From assembly GCF_023716565.1 (NCBI RefSeq), contig NZ_CP071848.1, forward strand, positions 1,612,001 through 1,676,000: a stretch of DNA of 64,000 nucleotides, read 5' to 3'. Positions 1 through 7,648 of this stretch are shown here, one piece after another. A program made the translations under genes and the position numbers. Position 1 is the stretch's first letter. Every line of letters begins with the position of its first letter. The notes under the pieces are model-generated. The model had not been told where the DNA came from. It did no database searches and saw only the letters and a list, made by a program, of their open reading frames with translations. Source of the DNA: Vibrio sp. SCSIO 43136 (lineage in GTDB: Bacteria; Pseudomonadota; Gammaproteobacteria; Enterobacterales; Vibrionaceae).

Positions 1-462
1 CGCATCAAGTTCTAACTGATGATAATCAGGTTCCATGTGGCAACATAGCTGATAGAACGCCTTATTGTGCTCCTTTTCTTTCAAATGAGCCAATTCATGA
101 ACGACCAACATCCGCAATAGAGGTTCTGGTGCATCTTTAAACAGACTCGCAATTCGGATTTCATTTTTTGATTTGATCTTACTGCCATGCACACGAGAAA
201 CATAACTGTGCAGGCCAAGGGCATTGTTAACCATATGAATTTTTTTATCGTAAACCACTTTACTTAGTGGAGCAGACTTTTTCATGTACTGGTTTTTCAA
301 TGCCTGAGTGTACTCAAAAAGCGCTTTGTCAGAGGTTATGTTGTGATTGGTTGGATAACGTTGGCTAACCCAGGCAGCAAGTTTGCCTTGGTCAATAAGG
401 TGCTTGATCTGGTTTAAGATACTGTCTGGGTAACCTTGAACGTATTTCAGTGGATTATTCAT
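1..462 (-). CDS. YgjP-like metallopeptidase (WLM/M48-type), partial, C-terminus outside window
   Basis: The first 154 codons of a minus-strand gene are visible; the rest lies beyond the left edge. The protein has the zincin motif HELAH followed by LKEKEH, with a further HME a little downstream. This is the pattern of the YgjP/DUF45 metal-dependent hydrolases related to SprT and M48 peptidases. The ATG at 462 overlaps the TGA of the upstream small membrane protein gene (ATGA), so the two are probably translationally coupled. The cellular substrate is not known from sequence. The fold family is well supported; the specific function is not. Confidence 0.75.
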   Translation of the reverse strand, partial: MNNPLKYVQGYPDSILNQIKHLIDQGKLAAWVSQRYPTNHNITSDKALFEYTQALKNQYMKKSAPLSKVVYDKKIHMVNNALGLHSYVSRVHGSKIKSKNEIRIASLFKDAPEPLLRMLVVHELAHLKEKEHNKAFYQLCCHMEPDYHQLELDA

Positions 463-704
463 TTAACTACATGGAGTTTTGCTAGTTTCCGGCTTAGTCG
501 ACTTTCGCACTGGACGATATGAACTTGGGTAGATTCATCACTCAAACGAGGATGGAGCCGGTAGCTATCGGGTAAAACAATAGGCTCGATTTTATCAGGT
601 TCTACAGGAGTGAGTGTGTTTTTTCGAGGAGTATGTTGGCGCTTCTGCGCATACAGCATCGTCAAGGCAGTCAATGCCAAAGTGGTAAGTATGATCCATT
701 CCAT
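459..704 (-). CDS. small single-pass membrane protein, unknown function
   Basis: 81 aa. Residues 1-19 form a hydrophobic N-terminal segment (MEWIILTTLALTALTMLYA) that is probably a membrane anchor. A proline- and lysine-rich linker and a basic C-terminal tail (ending RKLAKLHVVK) follow, predicted to be cytoplasmic. It overlaps the downstream metallopeptidase start by 4 nt. Its architecture resembles the next upstream small protein (799-1077): a short anchor followed by a charged, low-complexity tail. I do not recognise a named family. Confidence 0.6.
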   Translation of the reverse strand: MEWIILTTLALTALTMLYAQKRQHTPRKNTLTPVEPDKIEPIVLPDSYRLHPRLSDESTQVHIVQCESRLSRKLAKLHVVK

Positions 705-798
705 GGGGTATTCTCTTTATCGCTTGTCCTCCCATGATTCTAAGCAGGTTTAAATATCAAACACTACCTTTTTATCGCCATAACGTTAGCTGTATCGA

Positions 799-1077
799 TT
801 ACTTATCCGAAGTTTTCTGCTCACTTTGGCTATGTACCAATTTAAGCTGTGTAGGTTTAGTCTTCGGCTCAGATAAATTGAGGTTACGAGCGGTATTGCC
901 CTGCGTAGCAACAAGTCTTAGTTTGGGTTTGTTAACAGGTTTCTTTTGTTCTGAGTTATCTCGAGCGAGATACAGCGCTGACGATGCACCTTTTCCCTCT
1001 TTACTGCCAGCTTTATATTGACGAGCCACAAGCAATACAATGACCACGGTCAACACTCCATAAAACACTAACTCCAT
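799..1077 (-). CDS. small single-pass membrane protein, unknown function
   Basis: 92 aa when started at the ATG at 1077, which has an excellent Shine-Dalgarno AGGGAG seven bases upstream. The open frame continues upstream to 1188, but that extension has no comparable ribosome binding site. Residues about 3-20 (VFYGVLTVVIVLLVA) form one membrane segment. The remaining 70 residues are Lys/Ser/Gln-rich and look disordered (KPKLRLVATQG, QSEQKTSDK). It lies upstream of and co-directional with the 81-aa membrane protein and the YgjP-like peptidase, so the three may form one operon. No function is recognised. Confidence 0.55.
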   Translation of the reverse strand: MELVFYGVLTVVIVLLVARQYKAGSKEGKGASSALYLARDNSEQKKPVNKPKLRLVATQGNTARNLNLSEPKTKPTQLKLVHSQSEQKTSDK

Positions 1078-1484
1078 AATCACACTCCCTGCTATACCCC
1101 TAATTAAATAGTAGGCAATAAAATTAGGTTCGCTAACCCAAAGCTGGTCTGAGGTGATTGTAAAGAACAAAACAAAAGCGACCATCAAATGTCAACTCGA
1201 ATAAAGTCGATAAAAATTGATCAAAAAAATCTAATGTGCAAAAGTCAATTGATGCAATTTTACCGCTTTACTCGTAAACACTCAATGAAACATAAGGATA
1301 TGAAAAATAAAGTTTAATTTAAGAATACAGCATAAAGTATGGTGAAATATTTTTTGTAAAATTTACACTGTAAAATTTCTTTTGTGAAGTTTTGGTGAAA
1401 ACTTGGTTAATCTAAAACTGAACCAAGCGAAAAGGTCAAAACAAACCTAGGTTCGACTAAGTTAACCATGACGAGGACACTACT
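1078..1484. other. AT-rich intergenic region with divergent promoters
   Basis: This 407-nt gap separates the small membrane protein genes (minus) from the malate-synthase-like gene (plus). It is strongly AT-rich and contains the palindromic operator described at 1356-1379. I see no credible ORF or RNA gene in it. Confidence 0.5.
1356..1379. promoter_or_regulatory. candidate operator shared with the glyoxylate-shunt regulator promoter
   Basis: The core TTTACACTGTAAA is a perfect palindrome around a central C, flanked by GTAAAA on the left and ATTTC on the right. The same layout occurs at 18110-18134 on the opposite strand, where the core reads TTCACACTGTGTAA with flanks GTAAAA and TTTTC. The site lies about 106 nt upstream of the malate-synthase-like ORF. 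Binding by the DUF3612 regulator is inference. Confidence 0.55.
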
Positions 1485-2030
1485 ATGGCAATGTCAACAG
1501 CAGAAAATAATCAGAACTTACAAAATGATTCAATGTTTGAAAACAAGGCTGTTGCAGGTGAGGTCGCAGCGACTAACACCCAAACTAGCCAACAACGTGC
1601 GAAAGAGATTTTGGATACTGCTTTCCCTCTTGAAGGTGGCTCGCACCAAGATGTTACCAACTACATGGTTTACTACTGCAACCTAGTGGCCTGTTTCAAG
1701 GATGGCACACTGACCGGCCTCAAAAACCCTAAGCAGTTTGTCGCCTTAGCCGGGCATAAACAAGAACCAGAGTCAGTTCTTCTGAAAGATGAGCATGGCT
1801 GCCACTTGGAAATCATGTTGGGTCAACGCCAAGGTAGAACAACACTTGCGAGAATTAGTGATATCCAGTTGGAGTCTAAAACTACACTTTGCGATAAAAC
1901 CCAAACGAGCCACCGCTACTGGATAAGCCTAATGGAAACTGGGGCAAAAGGTGACCCAATCGCACACAGCGTAGACAAAGAATTTACAGGAAAAAGCGGC
2001 GACGATTACTCTCTAAATCGTTACTGCTAA
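1485..2030 (+). CDS. stand-alone malate synthase G internal-segment homologue (non-catalytic)
   Basis: 181 aa. The start ATG has GAGGA seven bases upstream. Residues 47-89 align without gaps to residues 178-220 of the full malate synthase G in this window (15786-17960), with 26 of 43 identities, including the shared blocks TGLKNP and GSH-DV. The C-terminus (FTGKSGDDYSLNRYC, residues 167-181) matches malate synthase residues 319-333 (FTGKDGEDVTL). The homologous segment ends just before catalytic Arg338 and lacks the acid residues equivalent to Glu427, Asp455 and Asp631. It therefore cannot be a malate synthase. Residues 1-36 are Asn/Gln-rich and probably unstructured. The intact frame, strong ribosome binding site and its own promoter region argue against a simple pseudogene. 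A regulatory or binding role is inference. Confidence 0.8.
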   Translation: MAMSTAENNQNLQNDSMFENKAVAGEVAATNTQTSQQRAKEILDTAFPLEGGSHQDVTNYMVYYCNLVACFKDGTLTGLKNPKQFVALAGHKQEPESVLLKDEHGCHLEIMLGQRQGRTTLARISDIQLESKTTLCDKTQTSHRYWISLMETGAKGDPIAHSVDKEFTGKSGDDYSLNRYC

Positions 2031-2035
2031 ATGGA

Positions 2036-2092
2036 TTGCGTGGCGTGAGTATGAAGCTATTTGGCGATCTCTTCATACAAAGCGCCACGCAA
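2036..2092. terminator. long hairpin between convergent genes
   Basis: TTGCGTGGCG (2036-2045) pairs perfectly with CGCCACGCAA (2083-2092). An inner stem TATGAAG/CTTCATA closes over a 14-nt loop. It lies just after the malate-synthase-like gene and before the end of the convergent channel gene. There is no long T-run, so termination is likely but not certain. Confidence 0.5.
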
Positions 2093-2121
2093 ACTATTAA
2101 AAGGTAGTTCTAACCTAATTA

Positions 2122-2901
2122 TCAACGATCTTTATTTTGCTCTTCAATCAAAGCTTTCAGCTCTGCAATATCACCTTTCAATGATGTCACTTCTTTGCGT
2201 AAGTTAGCGATAATGTGCTTTCCTTGATCATCTGATTCATCTTCGACAAACCATGAAGCCACAAAACTGGTGAAAGTACCAAACAGCCCTACCCCAGATG
2301 TCATTAAGACGACTGCAACCATTCTGCCTTCGGCAGTCACCGGATAAAAATCACCATAACCAACGGTTGTGATGGTAACAAACGCCCACCAAAAAGCATC
2401 TTCAGCGTTATGGATGTTGGAATCTGTTATGCCGCCCTCGAGAAGCAAAATAGCGATGGCTCCGCAGGTTAACATCATGATTGAAACGAATACCACAAAA
2501 GAAAAAGAGCTTTTGACCTTGTTCTTCATATATACCGTCGCAACCCGTCGCATCGATCGAATGACGCGGAAGAGACGGATAACACGCACAAAGCGACCAA
2601 GCTGAGGGTAAACGCCAATCGGTATTGAGGAAAGCAGATCAATCCAACCCCAAGTTCGGAAATATTTCCAGCGATCTGGCGCTAACTTAAGCTGAACCAA
2701 GAAGTCGATAAAGAAAAAGAAGCAGATAAAGCCATCAGACCACAATAAAATCTGTGCGACGTCATCAGGCAAAGGTAGGGTCAATTGTGACACCGTCGAT
2801 ATCAACACAAATATCGATAGAAAAAGGATAAAGAGTTGGAATGGCCCAACATGCTCTTCGGATTGCTTGATCACTAGATAAACCTCTATTGTGCTTTGCA
2901 T
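2122..2901 (-). CDS. voltage-gated-type potassium channel, six transmembrane segments
   Basis: 259 aa from the ATG at 2901; an upstream TTG at 2931 is a poorer start. Several hydrophobic helices precede an arginine-rich S4-like segment (VRVIRLFRVIRSMRRV). After S5 comes a pore helix with selectivity filter TTVGYGD and then S6. The C-terminal 30 residues form a predicted coiled coil (LRKEVTSLKGDIAELKALIEEQN) likely to mediate tetramer assembly. This is the standard Kv-like bacterial channel architecture. It is convergent with the gene at 1485-2030 and divergent from the binding protein at 3052. Confidence 0.88.
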   Translation of the reverse strand: MQSTIEVYLVIKQSEEHVGPFQLFILFLSIFVLISTVSQLTLPLPDDVAQILLWSDGFICFFFFIDFLVQLKLAPDRWKYFRTWGWIDLLSSIPIGVYPQLGRFVRVIRLFRVIRSMRRVATVYMKNKVKSSFSFVVFVSIMMLTCGAIAILLLEGGITDSNIHNAEDAFWWAFVTITTVGYGDFYPVTAEGRMVAVVLMTSGVGLFGTFTSFVASWFVEDESDDQGKHIIANLRKEVTSLKGDIAELKALIEEQNKDR

Positions 2902-3051
2902 TGATCTTACAAGCGATAAAAGACAAGTCAAATCACTGACTTATATTCGCTGAGGAACAGAGTGCAGTAAAACCTTAATTTGATATACATCACAACTCTG
3001 ATATCATACATAGGTTTTATGTAAAACCACGGCAATAAGGACAGCCCAGTG

Positions 3052-3996
3052 ATGAACTCTTTAGCTAGCAGTCTATGCAAATATATCATTGCTGCTCTGC
3101 TTTGCTTTCCAATTAGTACCTTTGCTCTAGAAAATGGCGGCCAAACTTTTACCATTGCTGTTATATCAAACAAAGCTAAGAAACGAATTGGCGAGTTTAT
3201 GCCACTGTCATCCTATCTAAGTGAAAAATCCCAAGCGCTTGGATTTACCAACGCAAATGTAGTAGTAACTGAAGACATCAGTCAAATCGCTGATCTTGTA
3301 AATGCTGGCAAGGTTCATTTGATTGCAGCAACACCCTATAGCGGGTTGCTTTTAGAACACCGCCATATCGCAACACCAACCGCTAAGTATGACAAAAATA
3401 GCCTGGCCAGTTATCACTCGGTATTCTTTTGCAAACAAAGAGCTCCAATTCATCAACTCTCTGATTTGAAGGGCAAAACACTGCTATTTGAGCGTCGATT
3501 ATCCACCAGCGCGTATTTTCAACCTATGCTAGAACTGATTAGACATGGCATCCCTGTCGAATATCTCAGTGATATTCATCAAGGCCCAAAACCGGATACG
3601 GTCGGGTATCGATTCATCCAAGATGAACTCGCAATGACCAACGAAATCAACATGTCTTTATGGGTTGACAGCGGCATCGTCGATGCTGCGGCATTTAGCA
3701 ATGAGAACTGGCTAAGTGATCGAGAAATGCCAAACAATATGCGCAAACAAATGAAGATTTTCCACCGCTCGTTCGACCTTCCTCGAGCACTACTGCTCGC
3801 GCCTAATAGTAATACCAAAGCGCTTAATTCATCGATTCACAAAGCATTTGACACCTTAAAACACGAACCAAATGGGCGTGAGATCCTTAACTCTTTACAA
3901 AATAGTCAGTACATAAAACCACTTTCGCCCAAAGATCGAGAACAACTCGACGTAGTGCGACGACATTTACCAACACTTCTAAAGCTCAATCAATAA
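3052..3996 (+). CDS. PhnD/phosphonate-type periplasmic binding protein, probable sensor partner
   Basis: 314 aa from the ATG at 3052; a GTG directly before it at 3049 is equally possible, with AAGGA 7 to 10 bases upstream. A signal peptide (ALLCFPISTFA, cleavage near residue 25) precedes a type-2 periplasmic binding fold. The sequence shows the PhnD/phosphate-family pattern, including AATPYSGLLLEHR and DLKGKTLLFERRLSTSAYFQPM. No ABC permease or ATPase is adjacent. Instead, the GGDEF-EAL protein gene starts one base after the stop codon. The most likely role is ligand sensing for that protein rather than transport. The ligand is unknown. Confidence 0.75.
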   Translation: MNSLASSLCKYIIAALLCFPISTFALENGGQTFTIAVISNKAKKRIGEFMPLSSYLSEKSQALGFTNANVVVTEDISQIADLVNAGKVHLIAATPYSGLLLEHRHIATPTAKYDKNSLASYHSVFFCKQRAPIHQLSDLKGKTLLFERRLSTSAYFQPMLELIRHGIPVEYLSDIHQGPKPDTVGYRFIQDELAMTNEINMSLWVDSGIVDAAAFSNENWLSDREMPNNMRKQMKIFHRSFDLPRALLLAPNSNTKALNSSIHKAFDTLKHEPNGREILNSLQNSQYIKPLSPKDREQLDVVRRHLPTLLKLNQ

Positions 3997-3997
3997 A

Positions 3998-6214
3998 ATG
4001 TTACCTAAACTCGACTTACAAACTCGGTTTATCATCGCCACGATTGCCGTGGTCACTTTTACATCGGTGTTTCAGTTCTTTCTGCAACAACGTATGTACC
4101 ATGACACCACTCAAACCGCAGCGGCTAAAATACAGCGCCACACAGAAGAAAGTCTGTTTCATCAGATGGAGCTGCGGGGAACAACACTTGCCAAAGTGCT
4201 CGCTGATAACCTATTTGACCCTCTATACCAGCATAACTTGGATGAGGTATCTCGCCTTATCCAGCCTGCCTTATCTCTGAAAGAAATTACGACCATCGTA
4301 GTGATTGATAAAACTGGTAAGGTGTACCACGACGGCTCTGATGATCTCGCAAGTTTTGGCACTCTACTTAAAAACACCCTCGCCCGTCGAACCATGATCG
4401 ACGATCAGTCTGAGTACATGGCACGCACTCAATCGGCACTTGAGTTGGGGTTTCCAGTGATAGAGTCTGGAGTGTTAGTCGGGGGTGTTTACCTTGAAAT
4501 CTGCTTAACCGGTGTACTTGAAGACCTCCAAGATGGCGACCAACTGCTCGATCAGTTTGCCAACATCCGGGACGATGACTTCCAGCTCAATTATCTACTC
4601 GTTACCTGCCTTTGCTTTCTTTTTAGCGTCATGGCAGCTTCTTTGGTTGGCATGTCTTTATCTCGGCCACTTAAAGAGGTCATTCGACATATTACGCTTG
4701 TGGATGAAGGTAACCTAACCAAACTAAACAAACACCTAAATCGTGAAGACGAAATTGGCGATCTGGTTCAGGCCTTCAATCAAATGGGTAAGAAGGTTAA
4801 CCGCCGTGCCGAACGCATTCACTTCATGGCATTTCATGACACCCTAACCGGACTGCCGAATCGAGCACTTTTTGTCGGCCACATTGATAATGTTTTAAAA
4901 GCCGAAAACTATGATGACCTGTATGTCGCATTCATCGATTTGGATGGATTCAAACAGGTCAATGACACCTATGGTCACGCAGCAGGTGATGCTCTTCTCA
5001 TTGAGGTGACCAAACGAGTGCGACAAGCAATGAGCGAGCTTAACATTTTGCTCAATGGCGATCACTACAACATGTTTTGCCGAGTGGGTGGTGATGAATT
5101 CCTGCTCTTCTTGCCTTATTCAAACACGTTGCAAATCAAACAAGTAGCTAACGCTATTCTGACCAGCCTATCACAACCATTTGTGATCAATAATGAACAA
5201 GTTAATATCAGCAGCAGTATCGGTCTGACTTCAAAAGCAAGTTCCAATTCCGTTGATGCTGAGCAGCTAATCAAGTCTGCCGATATTGCGATGTATCAAG
5301 CTAAAGACCATGGCAAAAATACTTATGAGTTTTTCTCCCATCAAATGAACCGTAAGTTTGAGGAGCGCCGATATATAGAGTCGTCTTTACGCAAATCGTT
5401 AAACGATCTATCGCAGTTTCATCTTCACTTTCAGCCGATGGTAGATGTTAGTGAGAAAACCTTGTGCGGTGCTGAAGCACTGCTCCGCTGGTACCACCCG
5501 GAGAAAGGGTTAATCACACCTGATAAGTTCATTGAGATCGCAGAGAGTAGCAGCCTTATTCTTGATATTGGCCAGCACGTTATTGAGTCAACTTGCAGAC
5601 AGCTTTCTCATTGGCAACACAAGCTGTCGCCCGATTTTTACATCGCCATTAACTTATCGGCGCTACAGCTATGTCGACAAGACCTGATCCGTTTGTTGAG
5701 TGAGCAACTTGAGAAGTATCAGCTGTCTCCAAGTCGTATTCATTTAGAAATCACTGAACACCAATTGATGTTAGATGAAACAAAGGCCAGACGGATCCTA
5801 AAACAGTTGCGAGAGATGGGTTTCAAAATATGGTTGGATGATTTTGGTACGGGCTACTCCTCCCTTAATTATTTAAGAAAGTTTCAATTTGACGGCATTA
5901 AAATTGATCGTTCTTTTTTAAGCCAAAGTAAGAGCTGTGAATTTGATCGCCAGTTAGTGGCATCTGTGGTTGAGATGGCAAATCAGCTGGGTATCCATAC
6001 CGTCGCCGAAGGGGTTGAAATTCAAGAACATTTGGATTTTGTTCAATCGATCGGTTGTAACACCGCCCAAGGGTATCTATTTGGCCGACCAGCCAGCGCA
6101 GATAGTTTTGATGAGACTTGGCTGTGTTGCTCTTCCTGTCAAACGAGCCAAGTAGTGATAGAAAACGGAAGTGGTCAACTTAAGTGCGGTGATTCAATTG
6201 GATGTGTAGTTTAG
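3998..6214 (+). CDS. membrane-bound HAMP-GGDEF-EAL protein (c-di-GMP turnover)
   Basis: 738 aa. TM1 lies at about 10-28, a periplasmic region at about 30-195 and TM2 at about 200-222. A HAMP domain follows, then a GGDEF domain with intact signature RVGGDEF and an EAL domain containing GAEALLRW, NLSALQL, DDFGTGYSSL and IKIDRSF. Both active sites look intact. I see no RxxD inhibitory site five residues before GGDEF. The protein ends in an unusual cysteine-rich tail (CCSSC, then two further Cys, residues about 710-736). It is co-transcribed with the upstream periplasmic binding protein. Whether synthesis or hydrolysis dominates cannot be told from sequence. Confidence 0.9.
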   Translation: MLPKLDLQTRFIIATIAVVTFTSVFQFFLQQRMYHDTTQTAAAKIQRHTEESLFHQMELRGTTLAKVLADNLFDPLYQHNLDEVSRLIQPALSLKEITTIVVIDKTGKVYHDGSDDLASFGTLLKNTLARRTMIDDQSEYMARTQSALELGFPVIESGVLVGGVYLEICLTGVLEDLQDGDQLLDQFANIRDDDFQLNYLLVTCLCFLFSVMAASLVGMSLSRPLKEVIRHITLVDEGNLTKLNKHLNREDEIGDLVQAFNQMGKKVNRRAERIHFMAFHDTLTGLPNRALFVGHIDNVLKAENYDDLYVAFIDLDGFKQVNDTYGHAAGDALLIEVTKRVRQAMSELNILLNGDHYNMFCRVGGDEFLLFLPYSNTLQIKQVANAILTSLSQPFVINNEQVNISSSIGLTSKASSNSVDAEQLIKSADIAMYQAKDHGKNTYEFFSHQMNRKFEERRYIESSLRKSLNDLSQFHLHFQPMVDVSEKTLCGAEALLRWYHPEKGLITPDKFIEIAESSSLILDIGQHVIESTCRQLSHWQHKLSPDFYIAINLSALQLCRQDLIRLLSEQLEKYQLSPSRIHLEITEHQLMLDETKARRILKQLREMGFKIWLDDFGTGYSSLNYLRKFQFDGIKIDRSFLSQSKSCEFDRQLVASVVEMANQLGIHTVAEGVEIQEHLDFVQSIGCNTAQGYLFGRPASADSFDETWLCCSSCQTSQVVIENGSGQLKCGDSIGCVV

Positions 6215-6408
6215 TGTTTCTTACCCATTGAACCACGACGAGAATTCGAGCGACGATCAATTCGTCGCTTTTCTTTTATAACCAGAATCACCATTGCAAC
6301 AATCACGATGCCAAACAGGGTAAGAAAAAAATAGATCAGCCCGTCACAAATCCAATCAGGACTGCAGGGTAAATAGATGTTGATGCCATTAACTTGATTG
6401 TTGCCCAT
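6211..6408 (-). CDS. small membrane protein with basic tail, unknown function
   Basis: 65 aa, with a near-ideal ribosome binding site (GGAGGTG) just upstream of the ATG. A short N-terminal part with two Cys residues is probably periplasmic. It is followed by a membrane helix (about residues 23-44, LIYFFLTLFGIVIVAMVILVI) and a strongly basic cytoplasmic tail (KEKRRIDRRSNSRRGSMGKKH). Its end overlaps the end of the convergent GGDEF-EAL gene by 4 nt. No family is recognised. Confidence 0.6.
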   Translation of the reverse strand: MGNNQVNGINIYLPCSPDWICDGLIYFFLTLFGIVIVAMVILVIKEKRRIDRRSNSRRGSMGKKH

Positions 6409-6485
6409 GCCACCTCCAAATCTATTACTCTGCTTGGAGTGTGCTACCCGTCCGAAGACAACACGCTCTAGTAACTAGACCCGAG

Positions 6486-7550
6486 TTAGCGCCATTTCGT
6501 TTCAGCCCATAGCTTTTGCTCTTTCGGCTCAAGAAAGGTCCAAGCGACAAAGCGAGTGATTTTCTGGCCATGCTTCATCTCGACAACTTTCACTTGTTTG
6601 GCGCTCACTTTATCCAAAGCTCGAGTCAACTGTCGGACATTTTCCTTTTTAGACAACAAGGTCGTAAACCACAAACACTGTTTGGAATACTTCTGACTTT
6701 CAAAGGCCATGTTTCTAACAAAACGTTCTTCTCCACCTTCACACCAAAGCTCTGCTTTTTGCCCACCAAAATTGAGCTGAGACTGATTTTTTTGTGCGGT
6801 TTGGCTACCTCGTTTTTCACGATTTTGAGCGAGATTATTGCGCTTGCGTTCACTACCCTTCATCGCCTCTGCAAGAGAACTGTGGAATGGAGGATTACAC
6901 ATGGTGAAATCAACAGACTCGCCAGCCTCTAAAACATTGGCGAACACTTTGTTTGCGTCCCCCTGAAGTACAAGGGTCAGTTTGTTCGCCAAACCTTGGT
7001 TAGACGCTAAGATACGTTGACCATTGTTGAGCGAGTCAATATCAATATCGGAGCCTTTCATCTGCCAACCATAAGACTGACAAGCGACAATCGGATAAAT
7101 CAAATTGGCCCCGGTACCGATATCTAACCCAGATACCTTCACCCCTTTTGGCAGTTTTCCACCATTAGTGAGGGAGAGTAGTTCGGCAATATGGTGCACG
7201 TAATCTGCTCGGCCTGGAATGGGTGGGCAAAGAAAGCCCTTGGGTATGTCCCAATCTAAAACCTGATAGTGCTCAATAAGCAATGCTTTATTAAGCAACT
7301 TCACCGACTCATCGTTGCCAAAGTTAATAGAGGTATCCCCCGTGGGTGTCTTAACCGTATGGGACGTAAGCTCAGGCAGCGCTTTAATTAATTTACTGAA
7401 ATCATAACGGCCTGAGTGAGGGTTATTGGGGTGAAGTCCCTTCATCGTCACCGTTTCCACACTTACTTTCGCTGTAGTCACCTTAACAGGCTTTGTTGTT
7501 TTTTGAGAGTTAGGCTTTTGGTGTCGATTTCGAGTTGGATTACGAGACAT
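6486..7550 (-). CDS. rlmF: 23S rRNA (adenine-1618-N6)-methyltransferase
   Basis: 354 aa. A class I SAM-dependent methyltransferase: SAM-binding motif GLDIGTGANLIYP and N6-adenine catalytic motif NPPF (in MCNPPFHSSLAEAM). The N-terminal basic stretch (RNPTRNRHQKPNSQKTTKP) suits an RNA-binding protein. Length and the motif ERKRNNL match the RlmF/YbiN family, which methylates A1618 of 23S rRNA. It stands alone between unrelated genes. Confidence 0.9.
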   Translation of the reverse strand: MSRNPTRNRHQKPNSQKTTKPVKVTTAKVSVETVTMKGLHPNNPHSGRYDFSKLIKALPELTSHTVKTPTGDTSINFGNDESVKLLNKALLIEHYQVLDWDIPKGFLCPPIPGRADYVHHIAELLSLTNGGKLPKGVKVSGLDIGTGANLIYPIVACQSYGWQMKGSDIDIDSLNNGQRILASNQGLANKLTLVLQGDANKVFANVLEAGESVDFTMCNPPFHSSLAEAMKGSERKRNNLAQNREKRGSQTAQKNQSQLNFGGQKAELWCEGGEERFVRNMAFESQKYSKQCLWFTTLLSKKENVRQLTRALDKVSAKQVKVVEMKHGQKITRFVAWTFLEPKEQKLWAETKWR

Positions 7551-7648
7551 ATAAACTCATTTCACTGTGGAGCAATATAGGGGCGGCAATATTACATCAA
7601 AACTATCAGCATGTAACTGCCGCATCTCGACCAACAAAGTGCAGGCGA

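Noticed and set aside
734..1021. Plus-strand ORF of 95 codons
   Set aside because: It is the antisense shadow of the small membrane protein gene at 799-1077 and has no ribosome binding site.
2036..2092. Integron attC/VCR-like element
   Set aside because: The hairpin lacks the conserved attC core sites (RYYYAAC/GTTRRRY) and no integrase or cassette array is near.
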